DNA of 64,000 bases, taken from assembly GCF_052030545.1 (NCBI RefSeq), contig NZ_JBPDIH010000001.1:620001-684000 (forward strand). Direction: 5' to 3'. Positions 26,943-35,817 of the stretch are shown here, one piece after another. Below the pieces are notes generated by a model. The model made no database searches. It worked only from the letters and a program-made list of their open reading frames with translations, and was not told the origin of the DNA. This DNA is from CANMXU01 sp052030545 (GTDB lineage Bacteria > Pseudomonadota > Gammaproteobacteria > Enterobacterales > Alteromonadaceae). Numbering within the stretch: position 1 is the first letter of the stretch; each line of letters begins with the position of its first letter. The translations under genes and the position numbers were made by a program.

Positions 26943-28358
26943 ATGCGTTTTAATTTGTTTTTACCTTTCTTGTTCTTATTGTCTGTTTCTGGTTGTGGTT
27001 CTTCAAGCGAGTCAGAAACTCAAACGCCAAATGAACCAGTAAGTGATGTTACTACGCCAGATATTCCGCCACCTGGCGATACTGAAACACCGACTGAAAT
27101 TCAAGAAATCGCCTGTCAGAGCACCGCTCGATTAACGTTTGTTGAAGCGCTGGCTGATGATGAAATGACAAATTACGACGCTAGCAAGGTCATTGATGGT
27201 CAATTTGTATCGCAATCTCGTTGGTCAACTAGGCAAAATGAACAAGCTATTATCTTAACGTTAGCTGAGACGTCATTAGTAAAAGGGATCGCGATCACTT
27301 GGTTAAATGAAGAGCAAATTAGCTACAGTTATGACGTTGAAACTTCGCAAGACAACATCACATGGCAACCTGTATTAACCTCTCAAAATAGCGACGCTAG
27401 TTCAACTCGAAGTGAGTACGTTGAGTTAACGCAGACTACCGCTAATTACGTTAAAATTACTGCGCGTGGCAATGTGCTTAATAATGGCAATCATATCGTT
27501 GAAGCAGAAGCTTTTGGCTGTTTCACTGAGCATCAGTCTGATATCGCGCTGAACGACTGGTATCTGAGTATCCCTGTAGATGAAGCGACGAATACTAAAT
27601 CACAAAGTATTTATGAATCGGTATTAACGGATAATTACTTTCATGCTGAATTTTTCTTTATCGACACTGAAGGTGGGCTAGTCTTTAGGTCACCGATAGA
27701 AGGAGCGAAAACATCAACGAATACCAGTTATACCCGTACTGAATTGCGTGAAATGTTGCGCAGCGGCGATACCAGTATTCGGGTGCAAGGCATCAACAAA
27801 AACAACTGGGTATTTTCTAGTGCAAGTACCGACGAGCAAGAGGCTGCTGGTGGTGTTGATGGTGAACTTGTTGCCGAACTCGCTGTGAATTATGTGACTG
27901 AAACTGGAACATCGGCGCAAGTTGGCCGCGTTATTATTGGCCAAATTCATGCGAACGACGACGAGCCGATTCGTGTTTATTATCGAAAACTTCCTCAAAA
28001 CGATAAAGGCGCTATTTATCTCGCGCATGAAATATTAGATGGCGACGATATCTATTACGAGCTTATCGGCACACGCTCTCAAAGTGCAGCTAACCCAGAA
28101 AACGGTATTGAACTCAATGAACGATTTGGCTACACAATTTCGGTTGTTGGTAATTCATTAACCTTTACATTACGCCGCGAAGGGCAAGAGGATATTGCCA
28201 CCGTTATTGATATGAACGACAGCGGCTACGATCAAGGTGGTCAATATATGTACTTTAAAGCTGGTGTCTATAACCAAAATAATACCGGAGATCCAAAAGA
28301 CTATGTACAAGCCACTTTTTACCGCATTGACAATAGCCACCAAGGCTATAGCAATTGA
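26943..28358 (+). CDS. PL7-family alginate lyase lipoprotein with an F5/8-type (CBM32-like) domain
   Basis: 471 residues from the ATG at 26943, chosen because it gives a clean lipoprotein signal (lipobox SVSGC, Cys18). A Pro/Thr/Glu-rich linker is followed by a discoidin-like carbohydrate-binding domain at about 60-195 (ASKVIDGQFVSQSRWSTR, ANYVKITARGN). The PL7 beta-jelly-roll catalytic domain covers about 205-465. PL7 signatures are YTRTELREML, IIGQIHAND and YMYFKAGVYNQN. The arginine in RTELR, the QIH pair and the tyrosine in YFKAGVYNQN are the catalytic groove residues known for PL7. It cleaves alginate at the cell surface. Its catalytic domain closely resembles the second lyase at 31422. 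Confidence 0.94.
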   Translation: MRFNLFLPFLFLLSVSGCGSSSESETQTPNEPVSDVTTPDIPPPGDTETPTEIQEIACQSTARLTFVEALADDEMTNYDASKVIDGQFVSQSRWSTRQNEQAIILTLAETSLVKGIAITWLNEEQISYSYDVETSQDNITWQPVLTSQNSDASSTRSEYVELTQTTANYVKITARGNVLNNGNHIVEAEAFGCFTEHQSDIALNDWYLSIPVDEATNTKSQSIYESVLTDNYFHAEFFFIDTEGGLVFRSPIEGAKTSTNTSYTRTELREMLRSGDTSIRVQGINKNNWVFSSASTDEQEAAGGVDGELVAELAVNYVTETGTSAQVGRVIIGQIHANDDEPIRVYYRKLPQNDKGAIYLAHEILDGDDIYYELIGTRSQSAANPENGIELNERFGYTISVVGNSLTFTLRREGQEDIATVIDMNDSGYDQGGQYMYFKAGVYNQNNTGDPKDYVQATFYRIDNSHQGYSN

Positions 28359-28541
28359 TACAGCGCTTATTTGGCAATAATAACGTTATAAGTACGAAGA
28401 TTTTGGTTATACCAATGATGGCGCTTTGTTTGTTTTTTAGTGAATTATTGGTTGACAGATTGGTAATGTATTGCGAGTATGGTTTCACTATGGTGCATAA
28501 CTTAAGTATTTTTTAAATTGATTTTACTTTGTTGATGCATG

Positions 28542-28575
28542 TTGGTACTCGAAATTGGTACTAGTAATTGGTATT
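28542..28575 (+). repeat. Three 13-nt-spaced TTGGTA(C/T)T repeats before the lipoprotein gene
   Basis: TTGGTACT at 28542 and 28555 and TTGGTATT at 28568 are spaced exactly 13 bases apart and end 34 bp before the start codon at 28610. They may be a slipped-strand expansion within the 5' leader or a binding array. Confidence 0.65.
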
Positions 28576-28609
28576 AAAATAACTAAAAAAGAGTAGGGGA
28601 AGAATTATA

Positions 28610-31222
28610 ATGAAAAGCAAATTGTTAATGACACTGCCAGCTTTATTAGCGCTGGGAGCCTGTCAAGATGACAATGTAACCGAGAGCATGGGTAACTCAT
28701 TAGGTAGTGTTGCTATTGCTGGAGATGCCTATATTGGTTCTACATTGTCAGCTAATATTACTGATAATAACGGCTATGACAGTGCCGGTGTTTCCTATAC
28801 TTGGATGCTCAATGACGAAGTCATTGCAGGCGCAACATCTGAATCTTATGTGATTGTTGAGGCTGACAACACCAGTACAATTACCGTATCGGTTTCTTAT
28901 GTTGATAGCGATGGCTATAACGAAATTGCTAAATCATTTGCAACAGAAGCTATTAGGCCTGTACCGGTAAACACTGAAGGTAGTCTTGAAATATTAGGTG
29001 ATGCCTATGTCGGTGATGTATTAACTGCCATTCTTTCTGATCCAAATGGCACGGGTGACAACGCAGTTGATTATGCTTGGATGGCTGATGGCTCTGAAAT
29101 CGCCGACGCTGACGCAGCAAGCTACACCTTAACTAGTGCAGACTTAGGTTCTCAAATTAGTGTATCAGCAACTTATATCGATAACGACGGTTTTGAAGAA
29201 GCGGTTGTTTCTGCACAAACCGATGCGGTAATCGAAGAACCAGACTTCCCGTCAATTCCTTTAACACAAGTCGCGCAAATTACCGATAACATGTCAGATG
29301 ACGCCGGTGAGTTACGTTATAAGCACAGTGGCAGTATTGAAGCGGGTAAAATGACAGTTTCATTTGCTAAAGATACTGTTGTTACTGCAGGTGGCAGCGC
29401 AAAAGAAGCCTACATCGCTCTATACGGTAGCTCTACTTCAACCAATAATGCATTGGTTGATTTACGCATTGGCAACGGAACCTATACTATTCGCAATAGC
29501 GATATCGTGGTGTCGTCAACTTTCACCCCAGGTGATTGGGTTGATGTTGAAATGACATGGGATGCAACAAGTGCCAGTGCAACGGTTGCGCCTAAAGTAA
29601 CCTTAACCATTAATGGTACCGCAGTCACTAGTGACGCCTTCGACTCCGAATCTGCTGACTTTTCTAGCGTTATGGACGGTGTTGAAACGGTTGTCTTTAA
29701 ATTAAGTGATACGAGCTCGATTGTAACGGGCGCTTATATTGTTGATGACTTTGTGCTTTATTCAGATCTTGCCGGCACTACTGAAGCCTTTGCTGATGAC
29801 TTTGAAGGTTACAGCGTAGATGATTCACTTGATACCGATAATGCCTCATCTCCTTATAATTCAAGTACTGCCGAAGCGGTTGTTGCTGAAACTGAAGGCC
29901 GCGCCGTTGCTGCGCCACCTTTAACACAAGCAGCGCAAATTACCGATAACATGGCTGACGATGCGGGTGAGTTACGCTATAAGCACAGCTCAACGATTGA
30001 AGCAGGTAAAATGACAGTTTCGTTTGCTAAAGACGCAGTCGTGACTGCTGGCGGCAGCGCAAAAGAAGCCTATATCGCTTTATATGGTAGCTCTACTTCA
30101 ACTAACAATGCGTTGGTAGATTTACGCATTGGTAACGGCACCTACACCATACGTAATAGCGACATTGTGGTTTCTTCAACGTTCACGCCAGGTGATTGGG
30201 TAAATGTTGAAATGACCTGGGATGCGACAAGCGCCAGTGCAACTGTTGCGCCTAAAGTGACCTTAACCATTAATGGCAGTGCGGTAACTAGCGATGCATT
30301 TGATTCAGTATCGGCAGACTTTTCAACGGTAATGGACGGTGTTGAAACGGTTGTCTTTAAGTTAAGTGATACGAGTTCTGTGGTAACGGGCGCTTATGTT
30401 GTTGACGATTTTGTGCTTTACTCAGATGTTGCCGGTACCACTGAAGCGTTTGCTGATGACTTTGAAGACTATAGCGTCGATGATTCGCTAGATACAGATA
30501 ACGATGCTTCACCTTATAACTCAAGCACTGCCGAAGCGATTGTTATTGAAACTGAAGGTCAAGCGGTTGCGATGCCAACAGAAAACCAAGTTGCCTCTAT
30601 TACCGACAATATGGGGGACGACGCAGGTGAATTACGTTACAAGCACAGCTCAACGATAGAAGCGGGCAAAATGACTGTTTCTTTTGCAAAAGATGCGGTT
30701 GTAACTGCCGGCGGTAGCGAAAAAGAAGCCTATATTGCTTTATATGGTAGCTCTACTTCAACTAACAATGCTTTGGTTGATTTACGTATCGGTAACGGTT
30801 CTTACACCATTCGTAATAGCGATACTGTGGTTTCGTCAACGTTCACACCAGGTGATTGGATTGATGTAGTTATGACGTGGGATGCGACTAGCGCTAGCGC
30901 AACAGTTGCGCCAAAAGTGACTTTAACCATTAATGGTAGCGCGGTAACAAGTGATGCATTTGATTCAGTATCAGCCGATTTTTCAACGGTAATGGACGGC
31001 GTAGAAACCGTAGTATTTAAACTAAGCGATACTAGCTCGATTGTAACAGGTGCTTATAAAGTTGATGACTTTGTCTTGTATTCAGATATTGCGGGTACAA
31101 CTGAAGCGTTTGCTGATGACTTTGAAGGTTACAGTGTTGGTGATTCACTTGATACAGATAACGCGTCATCGCCATATAACTCAAGTACTGCAGAAGCTGT
31201 TGTTGCCCAAGTCATTAGATAA
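28610..31222 (+). CDS. Large surface lipoprotein with two Ig-like domains and three 220-residue repeats
   Basis: 870 residues. The lipobox is LALGAC (Cys19). Residues about 27-120 and 121-210 are two related Ig-like/invasin-type domains (GDAYIGSTLSANITDNNGYD and GDAYVGDVLTAILSDPNG). Then three near-identical units of 220 residues follow, at DNA 29257-29916, 29917-30576 and 30577-31219. Each starts at the segment ITDNM-x-DDAGELRYKHS, has a TPGDWVDVEMTWDATSASATVAPKVTLTING core and ends DDFEGYS, then DTDN, then SPYNSSTAEAVV. The fold looks like a concanavalin-type beta-sandwich, often carbohydrate binding. Its position between two alginate lyases suggests it presents alginate at the cell surface. 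No catalytic motif is evident. Confidence 0.85.
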   Translation: MKSKLLMTLPALLALGACQDDNVTESMGNSLGSVAIAGDAYIGSTLSANITDNNGYDSAGVSYTWMLNDEVIAGATSESYVIVEADNTSTITVSVSYVDSDGYNEIAKSFATEAIRPVPVNTEGSLEILGDAYVGDVLTAILSDPNGTGDNAVDYAWMADGSEIADADAASYTLTSADLGSQISVSATYIDNDGFEEAVVSAQTDAVIEEPDFPSIPLTQVAQITDNMSDDAGELRYKHSGSIEAGKMTVSFAKDTVVTAGGSAKEAYIALYGSSTSTNNALVDLRIGNGTYTIRNSDIVVSSTFTPGDWVDVEMTWDATSASATVAPKVTLTINGTAVTSDAFDSESADFSSVMDGVETVVFKLSDTSSIVTGAYIVDDFVLYSDLAGTTEAFADDFEGYSVDDSLDTDNASSPYNSSTAEAVVAETEGRAVAAPPLTQAAQITDNMADDAGELRYKHSSTIEAGKMTVSFAKDAVVTAGGSAKEAYIALYGSSTSTNNALVDLRIGNGTYTIRNSDIVVSSTFTPGDWVNVEMTWDATSASATVAPKVTLTINGSAVTSDAFDSVSADFSTVMDGVETVVFKLSDTSSVVTGAYVVDDFVLYSDVAGTTEAFADDFEDYSVDDSLDTDNDASPYNSSTAEAIVIETEGQAVAMPTENQVASITDNMGDDAGELRYKHSSTIEAGKMTVSFAKDAVVTAGGSEKEAYIALYGSSTSTNNALVDLRIGNGSYTIRNSDTVVSSTFTPGDWIDVVMTWDATSASATVAPKVTLTINGSAVTSDAFDSVSADFSTVMDGVETVVFKLSDTSSIVTGAYKVDDFVLYSDIAGTTEAFADDFEGYSVGDSLDTDNASSPYNSSTAEAVVAQVIR
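29257..31219 (+). repeat. Three in-register 660-bp tandem repeats
   Basis: Equivalent positions recur exactly 660 bp apart: TACCGATAACATG at 29281 and 29941 and TACCGACAATATG at 30601. The unit is 220 codons with no insertion or deletion, and most differences are synonymous by eye. This points to recent duplication or continuing gene conversion. Confidence 0.9.
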
Positions 31223-31342
31223 TACATCTGACTGTTGTGCTGCAATGTACTGAACTGTACTGAACTGAACAGTGCTGAAAAGTGCTAATAAAGTGAGGCG
31301 ATGTAGTTAGATTGTTAACTATATCGCATTGCAATAATGATG

Positions 31343-31370
31343 ATAGCGCTACTTGTAGCGCTATTTTTTA
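31343..31370 (+). terminator. Rho-independent terminator
   Basis: ATAGCGCTAC and GTAGCGCTAT form a perfect 10-bp stem with a two-base loop and a TTTTTA tail, between the repeat lipoprotein and the second lyase. Confidence 0.88.
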
Positions 31371-31421
31371 TTTCGCTATTATTGAATAGATTATCCGTAA
31401 AATAAGCAGTAGGTAACAATA

Positions 31422-32372
31422 ATGAAACCTCTTTTTAAACACACAGTAAGTTTGGCTTGTATGGTGGTTGCTTTTAGTCACAGCCTAGTGTTCGCACAAG
31501 ACATCATCAATAGTCACAAAGAAAAAGTAACGCTAGATGCTAATGCTAACCCTGCGAGTAACTTTGATTTGACTGATTGGAGCATTAGTTTGCCGATTGA
31601 CTCAAACAAAGATGGGGTTGCAGACAACGTGCCTGAAAATTATTTGGCCAGTGGCTTAACGATTAAGCCGCTATTTTATACGGCTGATGATGGCGGTATG
31701 GTATTTCTTGCGCCAATTGATGGCCCTAAAACATCTAAAAATACCAAATACACGCGTACTGAGTTGCGTGAAATGCTGCGCAAAGGCAATGCTCGAATTA
31801 AAACCAAAGGCATTACTCAAAATAACTGGGTGTTTAGCAGTGCCAAAAGAAAAATAAAGAAAAAAGCAGGCGGTGTCGATGGCACACTCGACGCGACACT
31901 TGCAGTAAACCATGTCACCACAACGGGTGATGCCAAACAAATTGGTCGGGTGATCGTTGGGCAAATTCATGCCACCAACGATGAGCCTGTAAGACTTTAC
32001 TATCGCAAACTGCCAAATAATACGCATGGTGCTATATACATGGCACATGAACCGTTAACTGGCGACGAACAGTGGTACGATTTAATAGGTTCGCGTGCCA
32101 GCAATGCAAAAAATCCTGAAGATGGAATAAAACTTGATGAGGTGTTTAGCTATCGCATTCATGTTGAAGGGCATTTATTGCGGGTGACTATTATGCGCGC
32201 TGGCAAAGAAGATGTTGTGCAAGAGGTTGACATGACTAACAGCGGTTACGATAAAAGTAATCAATACATGTACTTTAAAGCGGGTGTTTATAACCAAAAT
32301 AATACCGGCGATAACACCGATTATGTGCAAGCGACATTTTATCAACTAGAAAATAAACACAATAAACGTTAG
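31422..32372 (+). CDS. PL7-family alginate lyase, secreted
   Basis: 316 residues with a standard signal peptide cleaved near VFAQD (about residue 25). It is a single PL7 catalytic domain with YTRTELREML, VIVGQIHATN and YMYFKAGVYNQN in the right order, as in the lipoprotein lyase at 26943. The absence of a lipobox and of a carbohydrate-binding domain suggests a soluble periplasmic or secreted enzyme. The first lyase would act on polymer at the surface and this one on released fragments, which is inference from domain layout. Lysine-rich KRKIKKKAGGVDG is a local difference from the first copy. Confidence 0.94.
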   Translation: MKPLFKHTVSLACMVVAFSHSLVFAQDIINSHKEKVTLDANANPASNFDLTDWSISLPIDSNKDGVADNVPENYLASGLTIKPLFYTADDGGMVFLAPIDGPKTSKNTKYTRTELREMLRKGNARIKTKGITQNNWVFSSAKRKIKKKAGGVDGTLDATLAVNHVTTTGDAKQIGRVIVGQIHATNDEPVRLYYRKLPNNTHGAIYMAHEPLTGDEQWYDLIGSRASNAKNPEDGIKLDEVFSYRIHVEGHLLRVTIMRAGKEDVVQEVDMTNSGYDKSNQYMYFKAGVYNQNNTGDNTDYVQATFYQLENKHNKR

Positions 32373-32410
32373 GGTCTGTTGATCTTTCGTGTTTATTTTT
32401 ACCTGTCTTA

Positions 32411-32446
32411 AAGCACCATGTATTTTCTATGGTGCTTCATTTTTAT
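32411..32446 (+). terminator. Rho-independent terminator
   Basis: AAGCACCAT and ATGGTGCTT form a 9-bp stem with a 9-base loop and a CATTTTTATT tail after the second lyase. The same stem recurs at 37912 and 51315. Confidence 0.8.
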
Positions 32447-32560
32447 TAACCTTCAAACCAATATTGGTCTCCAACTTTTCCCCTGTAATTTGTTCATTAG
32501 CTGCTATCTTAATAAGACCTATGCGGTATAAACATGACTAAATGAGTACAAGGAAGACCG

Positions 32561-33970
32561 ATGACAACTAAATTCTATATTGATGCGCATGTCCATTTCT
32601 TTTCTGCTGGGCACATTCCACTGCAACAAACCATTGACAGACTCTTAAATAAAACCTTTGGTAGCACTGGCAGTAAATTAACTGCGGCAGCAGGCTTATC
32701 TGTTGCTGCTCCGCTTATTCCTTTATTACCCCTTTTAGAAAATACGGGAGCGGTGGAGGGGCGTATTGAACGCATTAAAGGGTTTATCGAGTTTTTTGAT
32801 ACCGATGCCGCGTTTAGCATTAATAAAGCGGTCACTTCTAGTGAAGGCATTTATTTTATTAGTGACTATGACAATCGCATTAAATTATTTACGCCACTTG
32901 TGATGGATTTCGAATACTCTGTGGTTGACTACAACCCTAATTATGTTGGTCAAAAACTATTAAAAGACCAAGTAAAAAACTTAACACAAGAAGCCAATTC
33001 TTTATTGATAAAAGAAAAGCTTATCAATAATAAATGGCTAGTTTTGCCGTTTCTTGGTTTAGATTTACGTCGATTTGACAATGCTGATAATATCGAGCAC
33101 ACACTCGAGCAATTAATTGCATTAAACAGCAGCGGTTTAAATGTGATTGAGCTTAATGACTTTGAACAGCCATTTGAAGATTTATACCAACAATATAATG
33201 GCGGCTGTATTGGTTTAAAAATTTACCCGAGTTTAGGCTGTGATGTTTGGCCAGAAGATGAGCAGCGCAGAGCAATTAACATTGAATTGATAAAAACACT
33301 GGCGCAAAAGCAATATCCGGTAACGGTACATTGTCAAAAAGACTCGTATGAGTCAGGCAACTTAGATCTTAGTGATGAAACCCTAATAAACTATGCTAAC
33401 CCTAAAAAATGGCAAAACTTATTGAATGCGGCTGACAATCCTAAACTGTTTTTGAATTTTGCTCATTTTGGTGGCGAAGAGGGCGTTAAGCGCTTAGTTA
33501 ACTGGCGTTCATGGCGAGCAGGAGATCGGGCACAATATAAAAACAAAAAGTTATTTGAGGCATTTGATCGAGATACTAAGTCGTGGACTTATCGCATTAT
33601 TAAGCTTTTAAAAACACAACAAAATATTTATTCAGATCTGGCGGCATTTGATTTTGAAGACCAAAAAGCCGTAGCATCTTTTTTATGGCTGTTATATTTA
33701 GATGAACAAGGACAATTAGACGATGAGTTTCCTAACAGCCAGTATAAACTAAAAGACAAAATACTCTTTGGTACTGATGTTCCTATGACGATGTATCAAT
33801 ACCCTGAATATAAAGCGCAAGTTAAAGCCTTTTATCAATGCATGAAAGGGAATTATTCACACAAGTTTATGTTTGTCTTACCACCGAGTGCTTGGTTTAA
33901 CGGTAATAGTAATGAATATATTGAAAATTTCATTAATCATAATCCAGCGGCATTCTTATTTAAGCGCTAA
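32561..33970 (+). CDS. Amidohydrolase-superfamily metal-dependent hydrolase
   Basis: 469 residues, no signal peptide, start preceded by AAGGAAG. Features of the amidohydrolase (TIM-barrel) fold are DAHVHFF at 8-14 (the HxH metal site), GLKIYPSLGCDVWPED, VTVHCQKDS (later metal His), LNFAHFGG (His) and LFGTDVPM (the conserved Asp at the end of strand 8). The reaction is unknown; related proteins hydrolyse or decarboxylate lactones and cyclic or aromatic acids. It lies downstream of the alginate genes but is separated by a terminator, so a link to alginate degradation is not shown. Confidence 0.83.
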   Translation: MTTKFYIDAHVHFFSAGHIPLQQTIDRLLNKTFGSTGSKLTAAAGLSVAAPLIPLLPLLENTGAVEGRIERIKGFIEFFDTDAAFSINKAVTSSEGIYFISDYDNRIKLFTPLVMDFEYSVVDYNPNYVGQKLLKDQVKNLTQEANSLLIKEKLINNKWLVLPFLGLDLRRFDNADNIEHTLEQLIALNSSGLNVIELNDFEQPFEDLYQQYNGGCIGLKIYPSLGCDVWPEDEQRRAINIELIKTLAQKQYPVTVHCQKDSYESGNLDLSDETLINYANPKKWQNLLNAADNPKLFLNFAHFGGEEGVKRLVNWRSWRAGDRAQYKNKKLFEAFDRDTKSWTYRIIKLLKTQQNIYSDLAAFDFEDQKAVASFLWLLYLDEQGQLDDEFPNSQYKLKDKILFGTDVPMTMYQYPEYKAQVKAFYQCMKGNYSHKFMFVLPPSAWFNGNSNEYIENFINHNPAAFLFKR

Positions 33971-34174
33971 TAACGTTTCATCAATTTTGTTGAATTCAAG
34001 CAATGCGTCGTTCGGGTAAAAGTTCGGTTCGCAGTCTGTGTTAGCTTTTTCGTTTTATTACTTATGTTTTATTGATTAGGTTTAAGTGCTTAGGTTTTAG
34101 TACTTAGTTAGGTAAAACGTACTATTTTAGACTAGGTTTATAACTAAGGTGTGCATTAACGTAGGCGTGGCTAT

Positions 34175-35008
34175 TTGAATTATTCTAACGCTAGAAAACC
34201 GTATTGGCTTCAGATTGCACTTAGCTTTGTGCTTTGGAGTTTTGCAATTTGGTGCTTGGCATTTGTCGCCTTTGCATCTTCATACGCTTGTCCGGCTAAG
34301 TTAACGGCGTCGCTATTTAAAAATGACAGTTGTGTTGACGCTTGGCAGCAAGAGTTAATGGCACGTGTTGGTTGCGATGTGACTTGGCTTGAATATATTC
34401 CGGTAAGAAGAAAGCTAGAGTTGTTAAAAAATGGCAAATTAGATTTTGCTTTTGGCTTAACTCGAACAAAAGAAAGAGAAAAGTTTGGTAACTTCACTAA
34501 CGATATCATTTCACATTATTATTCAATTGTTGCTCACAAAGAAAGCAAAGCGCTCAACATAACATCTTGGTGCGATGACGTCATGAAAGACTCTGATGTG
34601 ATCTTACCCTTAGGCTCATTTATTAATGAAGATGTTGATGCGTTATCAAAAAATTCCACTTGCGTAAAAAGTGTTATCTATGCGCCGTTGAGTTCATATC
34701 AAGCAGCTGCAATGCTCAAAAAAAAGCGCGCTGATTTTACATTTATTTCCAATGTCATGTGGAATCGAAAAATTGTAGAGTCGCCTGAAATGCTGGAGGG
34801 GCTAGTTTTTCTCGATCAAAAATTATGGTTAGACAAAGTGGCACTTTTAGTTTCAAAAAAACATCCACCAGCATTTATTGATGCAATTAATGAGCAAGCA
34901 ACCTTGCTACTTGAAGAGTCTGAGACGTTATGCGGCTTTAGTAAAATCGAAAGTGATAAAAGTATTGTGACAAACGAACCAAATCAAGAGAATAAGCCGA
35001 AGTACTAG
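34175..35008 (+). CDS. Periplasmic solute-binding-fold protein (SBP_bac_3-like)
   Basis: 277 residues from a probable TTG start; no ATG gives a better frame. A hydrophobic signal (LQIALSFVLWSFAIWCLAFVAFASSYA, about 12-38) precedes a substrate-binding fold. Visible are RVGCDVTWLEYIPVRRKLELLKNGKLDFAFGLTRTKEREKFGNFT and the second-lobe segment SYQAAAMLKKKRADFTFISN. The body resembles the free-standing amino-acid-binding-type protein at 8508 but is divergent. There is no transporter partner. Cysteines in SYACPAKL, NDSCVDAW, GCDV and SWCDD could form disulfides. The 204-bp gap before it holds nothing I can identify. Confidence 0.75.
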   Translation: MNYSNARKPYWLQIALSFVLWSFAIWCLAFVAFASSYACPAKLTASLFKNDSCVDAWQQELMARVGCDVTWLEYIPVRRKLELLKNGKLDFAFGLTRTKEREKFGNFTNDIISHYYSIVAHKESKALNITSWCDDVMKDSDVILPLGSFINEDVDALSKNSTCVKSVIYAPLSSYQAAAMLKKKRADFTFISNVMWNRKIVESPEMLEGLVFLDQKLWLDKVALLVSKKHPPAFIDAINEQATLLLEESETLCGFSKIESDKSIVTNEPNQENKPKY

Positions 35009-35038
35009 GCTTTTAATACTTCAGGCATTATTTAATCG

Positions 35039-35323
35039 TTATTTAAATTTGTGTTTTAATTTTCTCAATATCTTTAGCCATAATAATGCAAGGCCCATCG
35101 GCACACCAATAAGTACCAACTCTTTAACGAAAGGCAATATGTACCTCATTGCACTTGGTATACTTTTACCATTATTTTCATTGTCACCATGAGAAAATCC
35201 GAGTTCATTAATTTGTTGTGCCCAGTCAGTAAGCTCTAACGATATCATTAATAAAGATATTGATACCGAGACCAACGAGAGCAGAAAAACACGTTGTCGC
35301 CAATGTACTTTTAAATATTTCAT
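35039..35323 (-). CDS. Small membrane protein, unknown
   Basis: 94 residues with two predicted helices (about 10-30, FLLSVSVSISLLMISLEL-like, and 63-84, LVLIGVPMGLALLWLKIL), and a lysine-rich end. The start codon overlaps the previous gene's stop (TGATG), so it is translationally coupled to the DUF4405 gene and is probably its partner. I recognise no family. Confidence 0.72.
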   Translation of the reverse strand: MKYLKVHWRQRVFLLSLVSVSISLLMISLELTDWAQQINELGFSHGDNENNGKSIPSAMRYILPFVKELVLIGVPMGLALLWLKILRKLKHKFK

Positions 35324-35817
35324 CAGCGTGACTCCTTGGTAAATATTTTCTTTGATAACTTAACAATCCAATGCCAATTTAATGCAAGGTGAATACCCAG
35401 CATTGGCATCAACAAGGTAGCTGAGTCGTGATGCAGCTTCGACCAAAAGTCTTGAATATCAATATTTATGTTTATTGCTGGCAATAGTGCTACCGATACC
35501 AGAAAACCGCTGATAAAGGCTAATAGCATTGTCAGGTACAACAGATAGTCCCATACAATCGTGAATCGTTCCCTTGCTGAAATTTTAGTGACAAATTTCA
35601 AGGCGCTTTGTTTTATCCAATCCCAATGCAATAAAAGGTGAATAAAAAATGGCGCAACAAAAAGTACGCTTAGCCATTCATGTAAAGGTAAACCTGTGGC
35701 TTGTGGCGCTGATACTATTGCAAAGCTAAACAATAAGATAGCGTCCATGACATATCGCGTTTTATGTAAATTTTCTTTCCAGTTAGGCATTAATTGCAAC
35801 CTTATCTTTTTGATCAT
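35323..35817 (-). CDS. DUF4405-like four-helix membrane protein
   Basis: 164 residues from the ATG at 35817, chosen because it overlaps the upstream stop as ATGA, a classic coupling arrangement; an upstream ATG at 35847 would overlap by 34 bp. Four helices are visible, with paired histidines: LPLHEWLSVLFVAPFFIHLLLHWDW and MLGIHLALNWHWIVKL. This histidine pattern resembles the b-type heme-binding cytochromes of the DUF4405 family. Together with the siderophore-interacting flavoprotein upstream, a role in moving electrons to ferric iron is plausible but inferred. Confidence 0.8.
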   Translation of the reverse strand: MIKKIRLQLMPNWKENLHKTRYVMDAILLFSFAIVSAPQATGLPLHEWLSVLFVAPFFIHLLLHWDWIKQSALKFVTKISARERFTIVWDYLLYLTMLLAFISGFLVSVALLPAININIDIQDFWSKLHHDSATLLMPMLGIHLALNWHWIVKLSKKIFTKESR

